A stretch of 32,575 bases of DNA from Paulinella micropora (taxonomy: Eukaryota; Cercozoa; Imbricatea; Euglyphida). The notes under the pieces are model-generated. The model saw only the letters and a program-made list of their open reading frames with translations, had not been told where the DNA came from and made no database searches. Location of the stretch: contig BJOX01000088.1 of the NCBI GenBank assembly GCA_009731375.1, forward strand, positions 350,373 to 382,947, written 5' to 3'. A program made the position numbers and the translations under genes. Positions 13,030-24,208 of the stretch are shown in pieces. Positions within the stretch are counted from its first letter, which is position 1; each line of letters begins with the position of its first letter.

Positions 13030-14452
13030 AGAGTAATTCGCGGGTATGTCCTTCCTTCTTGAGATGATCTAGGCCCGTGAAATGCAATACCGCGATACGA
13101 ACTTTTCAAATACCTGAAGATCCTACCTAACAAAGCATAAGCAAGTCCTGGATTTACTGTTTGCATTACACTAGCTGCATTGAGTGCTTGATCTGCATCT
13201 GGACGTGTCATCTTAGTTAGAAAGAAAAGTTTCCCTACCAAACTAGGTATCGAATGTTTCCTAAGGGCGCTTGTTTCTCCCATGGGCTCGGGCTCATGTT
13301 CAGCACTTGGAGTACTTACTAATCTGACATCGGCATATCCTACATCCTTTAAAATCTGTTTCTGATACTAGTACTTGTTCTGATGCAATAGAATGCGTCC
13401 TCCTTCCTGAACTATTTATATCCCTTTAAACTCTTTAGCCACTCCCAAACGCTTAAGAGGATAAAACTTTTCTAGTTTACTAGCGAAACGGTCGTACGCT
13501 TGTTCGTTAGGAGCTGAGAAAATAAGATCGTCTACATGGAAAATACCTATGATAGCATCTCTTATCGGCTTATCCTTTTCTACGAACATACATAAGTCTG
13601 AGTCTATAAGCTAGTAACCTGAATCCTAATTCCTCTAACTTAGGGGCTAAAATCTCATACCATCTCCTACCAGCTTGCGGCGCGCCATACAGAGCTCCAT
13701 CTACTCTCCATGTCATGCCCTCATGCTCCTCTCTGTCTATCCCATCGGGTGCATAAGCATATTAATAAACAGGATCATGCATGCGTGCATTTAGATAACC
13801 GTTTTTGAAGTCTATACCGTATAGCTTATGTCCATGCCATGCTGCAAGCTTAGACAAAAAGAGTAATGAGCGATGCGCGGCGCAGGGTACAAACAATTAA
13901 TTGATCTGGGTTATAACTAACTGCTGGCTCTTAGTTAGCATATCTCCCCGCAAAAGCTAACCTTGACTTAATGAACTTACGTCCTTTCTAGTCAAGTTTA
14001 ACTTTATGTACCCACGTGAGTCTCACTACTTTTACTCCTTTTTCTTTCGCTTCCTTGGGGCTTACCCACGTGTAAGTGTTAAAAGACTTCAGAGCTTCAA
14101 TCTCTTTGTCCATTCCTGCTTTCAAATCTTTTGCAGTTAAGCCCTCATCTACGATTACCTTTGGTACGGTAACCTTCAATGTCAGGTACAGTAGCGCAGT
14201 GGTGTGAACCTCTACGATACTTTCTGCGGACATTTCGGGGTGCTCTAGTCCTCCGACTGGTCTTATCCTATCTATCCAATACTTTCTAATCTCGCTGTCT
14301 AACATCTTTTCTACTTGACCGTCGTCAAAGACTACGAAGATTACTCGTTTTCCCCTATAGTTTCCTTTTCCTACCTGCTTTCCTATATAATACATACACC
14401 TAAACACCCTATAGGCTTTAGTTGTCGGATAGCTGGCTTGTAGCCTAGACAT
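13030..14452 (-). pseudogene. Copia reverse transcriptase domain, multiply interrupted
   Basis: Starts with the end of integrase (TTKAYRVFRCMYY), then the RT entry block (KSFNTYTW, LTWVHKVKLD). Further blocks are YGIDFKNGYLNA (first catalytic Asp region), DGALYGAPQAGRRWYE, and HVDDLIFSAPN at about 13503-13538 with the double-Asp active site, followed by the SLVGKLFFLTKMTRPD block of the connection region. In-frame stops occur at 13988-13990, 13931-13933, 13762-13764, 13416-13418 and 13368-13370. Frameshifts lie near 13870, 13620 and 13050. The enzyme copies the element RNA into DNA, but this copy is dead. Confidence 0.88.
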
Positions 14453-14476
14453 TGCTCAAAAGGCGAGGTGCCTTTC

Positions 14477-15201
14477 CTAGGTCCTGTCGTGGCCGGCCCG
14501 GTTACTTAGAATGTTGTGCAAGGTTGTGGCGGTATGCTCCATCTCTGCCCAAAACTGTGGGGGCAAGTTAGCCTCGTATCGCATGGCCCGGGCTGGTCCG
14601 GCTGTGATGTCATTGACCTTCTCAGCTATAGAATTGCCATCTTTGTCACCTGGGGCACTAGTCTTCCAAATGAATTGAAGCGGCTTCCACCACTCTATGA
14701 TTTCAGTTGGGACATCGAACTCATTATCGCAAGTGATCTCTTTGACTGTCCTGCCTGTCTGCCTCTCAAACCATGCTACAGCTTGCTTCAAACACTCTAC
14801 GAATTCGTTCTGTAACGTAAGTAAAAATCCTTGATGTACCCCGAGTAATCGTCTGTCACGCAAAATTTATGGTACTTAGTAATACCGTGAATTGACATGA
14901 CCGCCCACGGTCCGGAAGTATCTACATGCAAAATCTCACAAGGGTAACTCGCTCTCCTAATTCTATCAACCTTAAATCGGGGCAACACTTTAGCTTTCCC
15001 CATCATACAGGCTTCACAAAATCTAACTCTATCTTCGCTTCCTGTCACTTTCCTTTCCATTGCCTTGCAATGCATCGGTCTTTGGTAATGCCTTATGACC
15101 ACTACACTGATGTATGACATAAATGTCAATCGGTTTACCCTTCTTACCTTTCTCAGGATACATAGCATATAAAATGCTTCCTCTAGCTTCCTCACTCTCA
15201 C
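14477..15201 (-). pseudogene. Copia integrase domain, frameshifted
   Basis: The zinc-binding H..H-CEACMMGK block is followed by the catalytic core: LHVDTSGPW (first Asp), VTDDYSGY, TCDNEFD (second Asp) and GNSIAEKVND (catalytic Glu), then a PPQFWAEMEHTATTLHN stretch typical of copia integrases. A frameshift at about 14800-14860 separates the first from the second core part. Integrase inserts the DNA copy and would have made the 5-bp target duplication. Confidence 0.88.
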
Positions 15202-15255
15202 TTACTTTCGCTTGTTTGCTCTCTTTTTCTCTCTCTTTGGTGCTTCCCGCCCCGA

Positions 15256-15759
15256 TTACCCCATCTTCTTCTTCCTCTCTTTCACTTTGGGGTCGTAACG
15301 CTCGTTTATGTTGAGGGGCTTATCCTTTTCGTTGTCCCAGCGGTAAAGCATGCCAGGTGTCAGTCTCCCCCTCACGATCACGTCACTCTCTTTTATCCTT
15401 ATGGGGTGCTTAAGGATTAGTAGTTGGTGGGCTTTTATCCTTATGGGGTTCTGGTGAATGATAGACCGATGATGGTTGTGGTCCATGTTTCCTGTAGACA
15501 TGATGTTAACCGGTACCCTAGTGTCTAACAACATATCTTTCTTTACCAAAACTGGCTTTCCCGATCCATCGATTCTTGTCAATCGTGCTTCCCACATGTC
15601 TCTCACTACACTCTCTCCGTTTCCGGTGACTAAGCTAACGGGTTCTATCTCTCGAACGTTGCGCAAGATGTGTGGTGTACAGGCTATGTCTCTTGACGAT
15701 CCACTGTCCTGCACTATCATCTTTTCTTTTCGTCCTACCGTCTTGCTGTCGTCTACCAT
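15256..15759 (-). pseudogene. Copia aspartic protease and pre-integrase region
   Basis: Contains the retroviral-type protease motif DSGS (15697-15708) in the context MIVQDSGSSRDIACTP, equivalent to DSGAS of active copia proteases, then RLTPGMLYRWD leading towards the pre-integrase region. It is separated from integrase by a frameshift near 15200-15260 and joined upstream to gag-like acidic sequence through another frameshift near 15770. It would cleave the polyprotein. Confidence 0.75.
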
Positions 15760-15899
15760 GAGGTTGTGGTCCTGCTCCTCGTCCTTCTCTTTCTCTTTCT
15801 TCTGGAGCCTTTCTTTCCTTTCTCGTTCGAAAATTCGAACCTCTCCTCGTGCAGCCAGTCCAGCTCTTCTCGTGCTTCACAATACGATCTGTAGCTTAT

Positions 15900-17900
15900 G
15901 GGTACACCTGCCCTAATCTCATCTGAGTTTCTAGAGTGTTCTAGGTTTTCCGGGTCATCCTCATCATCCTCTTCCGGGTCTGAGTGTCCGTCTATCTCCC
16001 GTCTCTTCCTATCAAGCTCTTTTCTCTTCTAGATCTGTGCTGCCTGTTCTGGACTGAAGAACTTCTGGGCATCGCCTGAGTGTAACTTACGCAAATATGC
16101 GTTCAACGTACCCCCTCTCGCTTCTACCTCGTGCCAGATTTTCATCAAGTGGGGCATCGATCTCACTATCGAAAGAACAATTGATTGTCGTGATTCTTGG
16201 CCATGTCAAGTACCCCGTAATCTATGATGGCTAAAAGTTCTGAGTAAAACTCGTTCTCTTTACCGTCTGGGTCATACACAGTCCTTCTTTCACTACTATC
16301 GGTTCTGCTCCCTTCGTCAGTGCGTATAGCAACCTAGCTATCTCTGACTTCTCAGGTCTTGGATGTCATTCGCTATGTCTGAACTCACACTCCCACTTAG
16401 CTCTCTCCTTAGCTTTCGCGCTTTCAGTGTTCTTAGCTGCTCTCTTCTCTATGACTGTTCTCTTGTGATCAATATTTTGCCTGCTGCATGTTTCAGAAAT
16501 ACTTCGTTCACAGCCCAAAACACATCTGTCAGCAGTCCTTCTACTTCAGCCACTCTCTCTCCTTCCTTCTTCATCATTCTCACGACACCTTCTGTTTCAT
16601 CGTCTATTACACACAGGTTGTTCAGCTGTTCACTTATTCTCTTAAAGTCCTCAAAGCCTATCACCTTTCCGTGTTGTGTGTCTCTTTTACTGCTCTTCCC
16701 CACAGGTGTGTTGTGTGTGTGTGTGTCACTTGTTGGCTGTCCCTGTGAATCTACACTGTCTTCTACCCTATCTAACGGGGACGGACCTTGTGGTAGCAGC
16801 GATGGAGGCCAGGACTTCCCTTCTCTTGCCCCTATACGCTCAACAGCCTCCGTGAATGATGTCCCCTTTTCAGCCCTAGTCCCGCCGGTCCCTGCCTCGT
16901 TCCCTGGCAAAACAGCATCATTCCGTGAAACTGCACTAACTACTTTCTTACCGGGTTTTTCGACACTTTGCTTGTCGTTTTCCCCGATATATGCGGAACT
17001 TAGCGAGTTCTTCTTCCCGGGTTTTGCCGTATCTTTTAGCGAAACTTGCTGTGCACTCGCCCTTTCCCTCCCTCTCTCTCAGTATTCTGATCATCTCACT
17101 CTCTGATGGATAGTCACAGGAAGGGCGTGGGCGACGTGATGGGTTTTGTGATAGATCAATAGAGTCCAGACGGAAATTGGGGGTCTTGACGGGCATGATA
17201 CCCGCACAAATCTGCATAAGCTAGCCTTTTTGCTTCCTCCCCTGCCTTACCCCAACTCCCCCCCTGTCCAAACTTCACTCCACACTGTTCTCCCTTCCAG
17301 TTTAGCCCTTGACAACGAATGGTTTGTGGGCCTGTTGTGTTGCTCATTGGAGTGGATGTAGTGTTGTGGTGTTTCGTTCTTTCTCTGTCTAGAGTTCTGA
17401 GGGGGTGTGGGTGTCGGTTTCTCTAAGATTTGTGCTTTCCGTTTCTCTTTCTCGTTTAAATGCGAGGGTTTTGGTTGCAATGGTGAGGGTTGCACGCGTT
17501 GCGTGTCTTGTGAGGTTGTGAGGGCAGGAGTAGTTGTTGTAGAGGACCTGGTGTCGGGGTGTTGGGCACTAGTGAGAGTGCGTTGTGGAGGGTTGTGGGG
17601 TCTGTCTCGGAGTGTGTCTCGAGCCAATGGAGCACTCGACAGTTCCCCCCCACGGGCTCTTGTGGGTTGTTCCAAGGGTTTGTTCTCACTTTGCTCCTTT
17701 GAGGCTCACTATTCTCCTCGCCCTCTTGGCAATTCTCAGCTTCACGAGCAATTATGCTTTGCCCACTTTCGATGTTTCCCTCCATCGCATCCTCGCTACC
17801 CTCCATAATGACTAGCCCATACTCCTCTTCCGAGCTGTCTTGCCCCTCAGACTTGTCTGAGTCCTTCTCCCTCTTCACCCTCCTCTCCTACTTCTCCTCT
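15900..17900 (-). pseudogene. Extended gag-side coding region of copia element, broken frames
   Basis: Several open minus-strand blocks follow gag and precede protease: a Ser/Glu/Pro-rich block (17878-17456); a Cys/His-containing block (RCQGLNWKGEQC ... LCGYH, 17347-17156); a block with GFEDFKRISEQLNNLCVIDD (16910-16449); and HLMKIWHEVEARGGTLNAYL (about 16160-16100) running into a highly acidic segment. An in-frame TAG lies at 16029-16031 and a TGA at 16366-16368. I do not recognise a defined domain. Together they make the gag-to-protease interval about 2 kb longer than is usual for copia elements. Confidence 0.55.
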
Positions 17901-17989
17901 CATAAGAGTAACTCCTTTGGCTCCTTTCTTACGAAGTTTGCCACTCTTGTCTCTATGCTTTCCTTTCGAGGAGTCAGAGTGAGCTGACT

Positions 17990-19204
17990 TTGAACTGGTT
18001 CGTTTGGGGTTTGGCTTTAGTTTGGGGCAAAAACGCTTAGTATGCCCAGTTTGATAGCCGTTGTAGCATGTTGCCGTCAGCCACCATTCCTGCTCTTAGC
18101 TGTCACTTGATACCCCCATTACTTTCGCCCTTTCTCCCTTTCCCGTTCTTTGTCCATTTCTTGTATTTCTCTCTCTTTTCTCCTTTCTCTCCTCCCTCTC
18201 CCTCTCCTAGCAGTAGATTCGCTCCCTTACCCTCTCTCTTTCTCTCTCTCTCTCCTTCCTACGTTCTTTTCTGAGCCTCTTCTGCTTAGCTTCCCACAGC
18301 ACGTAAATTTCTCTTGCCGATTCTACCATGTCATGGCCTGCTTGCTGCTGCTAATCTGTAATGATCATTGAGGTATGTAGGCCCATAGGCCTCATGCTCA
18401 GCTAGCTTCTCTAACAGCTTATTCACTGCTTCCTCTGGCTCAAAAGCCTTTCCTCTCAAGGCCTCTAGCCAGTTCTTCTGGAGTAGATGTTGTGTTAGAT
18501 ACTCATCCATATCTTCTGTCGGTCTCGGTCTCATCTCTTTAAATGCCTTCTCTTCGATATATCTTGCCGCACCACTTAGATTACCGTATTTCTCCTTTAC
18601 AATGCCGACTTTTTCAAACGGGCAATGAACCTTTTTGCTGCGCAGAAATTGTATCATTTTAGCCTCCGAAAATGCTGTTGCGACGAGAAGTTGAAACATT
18701 CTGCAGCGATGCAGATATTACTGTTCTTCTCTGTACTTTTTCTTTCTTAGCAAATAGACATCTTTGTTGGTTCTTGTCATCGCCCTCTTCTTCTTTCTGA
18801 TCGCTCTGTCTTCCCATGCTTTCTTCTCTTCCTTCGTCATGTTTTTCCAGTTGGCTGGTTTGTCTGTCGGTGACTTTGTTCTGGTGGTGTTCGGCTATCT
18901 CTCTGTTTCTGTTGTCGTGGTTGTTGTGTTTCGTCTTCTTCGTCTGATCCATCTGGTGTGTCCACCTCGTGTGGTTCTCTCGGTTCATCCATTTCTTCTG
19001 CTTTTCTCATCCTGTCTCTATCAAAACCATATTTCGTCTTTCCCGCTTTATGGTCTTTAAAAGCATCATGGAACATGTCCCCTCCTTTATCTGATAATAG
19101 CAACTTTGCAAATCCTTTTTGTTTCCGCTAAACACTGGTGTGTGAGACATCGACTGTCTCATGCTAACCGCATGGTGCCGAAATTCGTTTCCCCAGCGGC
19201 TCAT
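17990..19204 (-). pseudogene. Copia gag (nucleocapsid) with degenerate zinc knuckle
   Basis: The first ATG (19204-19202) lies inside the primer-binding site and opens MSRWGNEFRHH. Blocks in different frames follow: GGDMFHDAFKDHKAGKTKYG (about 19080-19020), and a helical gag core (GNLSGAARYIEEKAFKEMRP, then an EYLTQHLLQKNWLEALRG stretch, 18699-18331). A CCHC-like box at 18068-18027 reads CYNGYQTGHTKRFC, in which the second Cys is replaced by Gly. Gag packages element RNA into particles. At least three frameshifts break it. The region between the core and the knuckle is very Lys/Glu-rich. Confidence 0.7.
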
Positions 19205-19208
19205 AACC
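19198..19208 (-). other. Primer-binding site matching initiator tRNA-Met anticodon arm
   Basis: Element strand GGTTATGAGCC follows the 5' LTR directly. It is complementary over 11 bases to GGCUCAUAACC, the anticodon stem-loop of eukaryotic initiator tRNA-Met. Drosophila copia is known to prime from this internal half-tRNA rather than from the tRNA 3' end. The first G overlaps the last LTR base in my boundary. Confidence 0.75.
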
Positions 19209-19538
19209 GTTGATTAGGTAATTACCCGGTCACTCACCTAATACCTTTACACTCCGGTTTGCTGGGAGACTCCGTTGGAAGCCACGATGCCAATCGACAT
19301 TTTTAATCCGCAAGTATATAGCAGAACTGACAAACTCAAAGGTAATAATGAAACTGAAATAAAGTCCGCACGACTGTAATTATTACACAATTGTTATTGT
19401 CCAATCCTGAATGCCAATATAGACCGTTACGTCCGTTACCCTTATTGACTAGAATTATACGGTCATTCGACTATACGAATAAATTACTTACCAGTCACAA
19501 AGTAATCACTAATAGTAAACGTAGTTATCCTACCAACG
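19208..19538 (-). repeat. 5' LTR of copia element
   Basis: 331 bp, the partner of 11649-11979. On the element strand it begins CGTTGGTAGG and ends CCTAATCAACG, so the ends are imperfect inverted repeats. It should carry the element promoter; no TATA box was assigned. Confidence 0.9.
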
Positions 19539-19543
19539 GGCCC
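19539..19543. other. Target-site duplication, right copy (GGCCC)
   Basis: The five bases directly right of the LTR repeat the five at 11644-11648. This confirms the element borders and strand-transfer spacing. Confidence 0.8.
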
Positions 19544-20138
19544 ACCCGGTATATACTGGCTTAGGAAGTGAATTAGGTGATGGGATTAATACAACCGGTT
19601 TTATACGTTAGTTAATATTATCGTTAGTTCATAGTATGGAAAAAAGGGGGTATTTACTCTGAATTTTATGACTTAGCGACCTGCTTAAACTGTTTCGTTT
19701 GTTTGGCGGGCTTTTGTCTGTATTGCTTGATACACCTATTAAAGGACGTGTGGAGCTGGTTAGATAGTCAACCGGGGACGCCTGGGCGACGTTAAACCGG
19801 CTTCAAATACCTTCTATTCTGTTAAACTGCTTAAGGGTTAGGAGCCTTGTACGTGTTGAAGCACAACAAAATCACCTGGAGTGATAGAGAGGAAAGACAT
19901 CCACGGTCTGTGTCACACCCAAGAGTGACACAGCAGAAGGGAAGTCCTTCCAACAGTGCTTCAGTACCACTGCGTTAAACGTTGTGGTTGGACAGGGGGT
20001 AGAGCTCTGCAGATGCTGGGCTACCGACAGGAGCAAAGAGTGAGCCTTCGGGTCAGAAGGACATCTACAGGAACGATTTAGGGGTTTGGACCACAAAACC
20101 CCATTGACAGGCAAGCCCAGAAACCAGTTCAGGGTTGT
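19544..20138. other. Flank of copia insertion, probably leader of the second retroelement
   Basis: No open frame is seen. It contains accggtt...ttaatattatcgtt (about 19594-19617), a motif also seen left of the insertion (about 10998-11028). This suggests the copia element landed inside or beside another repeat. The segment leads directly into the second gag-like frame. Confidence 0.35.
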
Positions 20139-21930
20139 TTGTGGCGCGCAGGAGTGTTGGTGGTTGCAGGAAATGAGTCTAACAACATACCTTACTATAG
20201 CGGTAGGGAAGACTGGGAAGACTTTCAACGTGCAATGCTACAGGCAGTTAGAAAGGACCTTAAAGGTGGTTTTGAGGACCTCCAGGGGCATAAGCTGGAT
20301 GTGCATCGTGCCAACCTTCGCAGGCTGCACATGGCAGGCAAAAACGTACCTGACTACATGAGTCGGTGGGAGAAGCATGCAAAAAAGAAAGCAGCAGTAG
20401 CAGCAGTAGCAGCAGTTAGCAGCAGCTATGTAAATGGAGTGCTGGACAGTGCTTTGGGACTGCAAGGGAGTGTCAGTCATGAAGAAGAGGAGACTGGTAT
20501 GCCAGTTTTGGACGATGCAGAGGAGGAGTCGAGTGGTAGTATCGACACAGGGGACTCTGCAGAAGAGGAAGAACAAGAAAGAGGAAGAGAGCTCAATCAC
20601 AGCTACGAGACGTGAGTCTGCCTCAAGGAAGTATGAGGAGGAAAGGAAAGCAAGAGCAAAGACAACTTCCTCTCAGGCATCGTCAGTCTCAGAGGAATCT
20701 GGCAAAACAGGAATGAGTGGCAGTGATGAGGCAAAAGGACCGACAGCAGGACTCTCTACAGCTGCAACGACAGACAAGAAGTCAGAAGCTAAGAAAAGCA
20801 AGGAGAAGCGAAAGGAGCGACGACTTGTGATGAGCTATGACGAAAGCTTGGTAGTGGCAGTAAGAGAGAAGAGGGTGGGGCTGTTCACGCTAATCTACGT
20901 GCACCTCAAGGGAGAGGCGAAGAGACTTGTCACGGACCTAGTCAAAGACGGAACGCCGGATTTTGGGCAACAACCTGATGCCATGTGGAAGAGGCTCAAA
21001 GACCGATATGGGAAGGGCAATCCCAGTGATCTGCTTGAGAAGCAGAGAAAGATGGCTCGATGGGAGTTTAACTCCTCTACCCAGTACGAAGGGCAAATTA
21101 CTGAGTTCGAGTCAGTGAGGGAGCAGTTGTCCAAGAAGGGGCATCATCCCTCTGACTTGAGCTTTGAGCAAATTATTCAAGATGCGATAATTGGTCCGGA
21201 AATGAGGGACAAGGAGGTGCAAACCGACTGGAAGCAGTGGCTACTGGCAGCTGACTTTGAAAAAGAAAAGCAAGCATGGCATGTGCACCAATGGTGGCAA
21301 GAGCTGAAGCGAAAGGCCAAGGACATTGATCTGCAAAAGGAACGAGAAAGGAAGGCTAGCAAGAAGGCAAAGGCTAATGCTGCAAAGGCAGAAAAGAAGA
21401 AACCCTTTTCCACCACATGCCTATACTTCAAGAAGGGGAGGTGTAAAAAGGGAGGAGAGTGTCAATACCTGCACCTTAACGATAAGCTGAAAGGGATCTG
21501 CTTCCTGTTCAGAAAGGAAGGAGATTGTAAATACGGGAGTAAGTGTAAGTTCGCTCAAACCGGAAATGAGAGGAAAAGTGGAACGAGCACGAGAGGAGAG
21601 GAGGATCAAGGGGGCAGCAAACGCAACCAAAATAATAAGAAAGAGAAGAGTAAGAAGGAGAAGAAATGCTTTAATTGCAAAGGCAAGGGGCATTATGCCT
21701 CAAACTGCAAAAAGCCCTGCCTCAGATGTGGAGGTGATCATCCCCTGACCAAGTGTACGCATGGACCAGATGGGGGTGGAGAGCAGCCAGGAGCAAAGGC
21801 GAAGGCTGACATGGCCAAGAAGAAGTCCCCGGGGACACCAGTGGGAGCTCGGACGATGAAGAAGATGGAGAGCTCAACCGCGCCTACAGCCTACTCCGGC
21901 AAAGAAGGGCAGCGCGGGCATACATGGTAA
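20139..21930 (+). pseudogene. Gag-like protein of a second retroelement, with CCCH-type fingers and zinc knuckles
   Basis: Two overlapping frames (20139-20615 and about 20590-21930) make one gag-like protein broken by a frameshift in a purine-rich stretch near 20570-20600. The N-terminus has YYSGREDWEDFQRAM. The core has AMWKRLKDRYGKGNPSDLLE and neighbouring helices, as in UBN2/retrotransposon gag. The C-terminal part has a C-x7-C-x5-C-x3-H finger from 21418, a second finger whose last His is Gln, a canonical CCHC knuckle (CFNCKGKGHYASNC, about 21667-21708) and a shortened one (CLRCGGDHPLTKC). This predicts RNA-binding nucleocapsid function. The frame seems to continue past 21930 through further shifts into the next entry. 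Confidence 0.65.
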
Positions 21931-24208
21931 AAAGGGTTGAAAGCAGGAAGAGGGGGTGAGGAGAGCCAACACCCCGCAAGGGGTGCAAGTGCAGATCCTC
22001 AGCCGGAAAGCCATGAGCCAGTCAACCCCTCCAGCCAACTAGAAGAAGCAAGGGGTGTGTTCCCGGAAGTGGTAACTACGAAGAGTTTGCCAACTATGTG
22101 CACACTTTGACTGCTCTGGAGGAAAGCGGCACAACGTCGGCATCGGGTGTGGAGGAGCGAGTGAGTATGGCAGTTGATGCTAATTGCTCCGGAACGCCGG
22201 AGGTTGTCGAGGCTCTGATGCACGCCAGCTACGACTACGTACCGGTAAGGACAAGCGATGGTATGGCTGACGGAGAGGCGAAGGCAATCCCAGGGTCTCT
22301 GCCGGGCCAGACTCCAAGCGAACGTAAGGGGGTAAAGGAGCCGCGAACTCGAAGAAGGAGGTTAGATTGGGAGCCATGGCAAGACTCTATCTCTCAGGAC
22401 AGCGAGGAGTCGGATGACTCAAGCTCGGAGGAGGAAGAGGAAGCTCCAATTGCGGTGCGACAATACCGGGACTGTGGCGGTTCAACGCATGAGCTTCGGC
22501 ACTACGGCGACGGACGGGGAAGGCTGGTGACCTTCGGCACGCCGATGGGGCCGACGGAGTGGATACCCCCGTCCTGGTACCGCTACATACCAACGGGACC
22601 GGGTCTAGTGGACCAGTACATGGAGTGGCAACTCAACTGGAAGGAGTTTAGAAGACTCCGGGATGGAACTGGCCTGCCTAGGGCGATGATGGTGAAGGGA
22701 ACCGGAGGTAAGTCCGGCACCGGGGAGAGCAAGACAATGACTACTCCGCAAACACCCGATTCCATTTATTCACTACCCGAACCTTTGAAGTATGGTCCCG
22801 AGACCTACGATGTACCTCCTGAACACCTGCGGCATGCGGATGACGAGCCGGTGGGAGTGGTAGAAGCGCGCCTGGAAGGAAGGTGCTACGGTTCTACGTT
22901 TGGACGGGACCGATGCATGAGAACCCGGAAGGAGGACGTGGAGTCGGAGTACCAACAAGTGAGAGCCGACGCCGCTGGACTACTAACCGGTGATATGATG
23001 TTCTGCACCAACTACCAAGACAAGAGGGAGCGCTACTACGTGGATGAGAGCATACGAGCTCAGGCGCGCGAATGGGCGTTGATGCCGGCGTATCGCTTGG
23101 TGGTGGAGATGGAGGAGCGCGGTCTGGGACATCTGGTTGGGCGGGCCAAGCCCGACAAGATGGTGGAGCATCTTACCCGGCAGGAAGCTCAGAGACGCGG
23201 GTTGAATTGGGACAGGTCGTTAGTGCCCATAATATTCACTATCATGCGAGAAGAGGGCACAGGGGTGCTCTACAACTGGGGCATCAACAGGGATAAAGTG
23301 AAGTGGGAAGAACCGGGAGTGCCCAGGAACCGGAAGGTATATCGAGAACGAGTGCCGTATCGCACCGTGAAAGCGGCGGTGACGCAGTACAGGGCGATGA
23401 AAGACCCGGTGCATGCGGGAAGGTACGACTCGGACTTGAAGCGCGTAGGGTTGGTACGAGATCAAGGGGCCGTGACCCCAATCGTCGCGAAAGGCAGAAC
23501 GGCACCGTCACCCGTGACGGAGGAAGCAATGCCTCTGCTAACTCCAAAGGCGGAGATCAAGACTACCGCAACCGCAACAGCACCGACGGAGAGCCAAGTG
23601 GATCGACCAGGACCAGCAACCCCGAGTCCAGGAAAGGCCAAGTCCGAAATGCTGGCTACTCCTGAGGAGGTGATTGACCCATTGGTGTATCTGGAGAATG
23701 GAAGTACTCCGTGGAGGGAACACATGGCGGAGCTCTATGAGGGCTTCGCGGAGGATTCCACGGAGGTGGATGAAGAGTCGGAGGACTCCAAGGATTCGGG
23801 GAAAGGGGATGACACGGTGTCCCTAGTGACGCAAGTTCGAGCGGCGGCGCCGTACAACACCCTTAAAGCTGAGATGTTTAAAGCGGAGATGGCAAGGGCA
23901 CTGGCCCACATCAAGGGGCGGTTGACGCCCACTAAACCAAAGAACCCGGACGATGCAAGCGAGGAGAAGTCGCGCACCCATGTGTTGCGGCACCTTCGAA
24001 AGTTGGCGAGGATTATGGCTGAGCTACACAACGAGGACGTCCGAGCCGTGGGCATGGATCAGATGGAAGAGGTGCAGCAACTGATCACCAAAGTTGCCGA
24101 GAAACGGCTGTGGAGGCGAGTGGAGCGCCAAGAAGGGGTTCGCACCCCGGAAGCGGTGCCCGGTCAGCCCACCCCGAGGGCAGCGGCAAGCCCCGCACTA
24201 ATATGGGG
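21931..24208 (+). pseudogene. Downstream part of the gag-like polyprotein, unrecognised family
   Basis: A long open frame runs from about 22017 (no ATG at its head) to 24208 and on into repeat sequence. An acidic block (SEESDDSSSEEEEE) is followed by WIPPSWYRYIPTGPGLVDQY, MEWQLNWKEFRRLRDG and several charged helical stretches. No protease, RT or integrase motif is seen. The interval 21840-22080 shows coding-like text in shifted frames (DDEEDGELNRAYSLLRQRRA, then GNYEEFANYVHTL), so this was probably continuous with the gag-like part. Function is unknown; a structural retroelement protein is the likeliest reading. Confidence 0.5.

Larger units (their letters stand above)
11649..19538 (-). mobile_element. 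Full-length, defective Ty1/copia-class LTR retrotransposon
   Basis: A 7.9-kb element on the minus strand is bounded by 331-bp direct LTRs and a GGCCC target duplication. The order is 5' LTR, primer-binding site, gag, protease, integrase, reverse transcriptase, RNase H, purine tract, 3' LTR. Integrase before reverse transcriptase defines the copia order. LTRs differ at 12 positions by my count (about 96% identity), so the insertion is not recent. Internal frames carry in-frame stops (for example TAG 13988, TAA 13931, TAA 13762, TAA 13416, TAG 13368, TAG 16029, TGA 16366) and many frameshifts, so it cannot move on its own. It is longer than typical 5-kb copia elements, mainly because of an extended gag-side region. 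Confidence 0.92.

Noticed and set aside
16363-17106. 247-codon plus-strand frame within the copia element
   Set aside because: Antisense shadow of the Ser/Glu-rich gag-side region; no domain and the opposite strand is coding-like.
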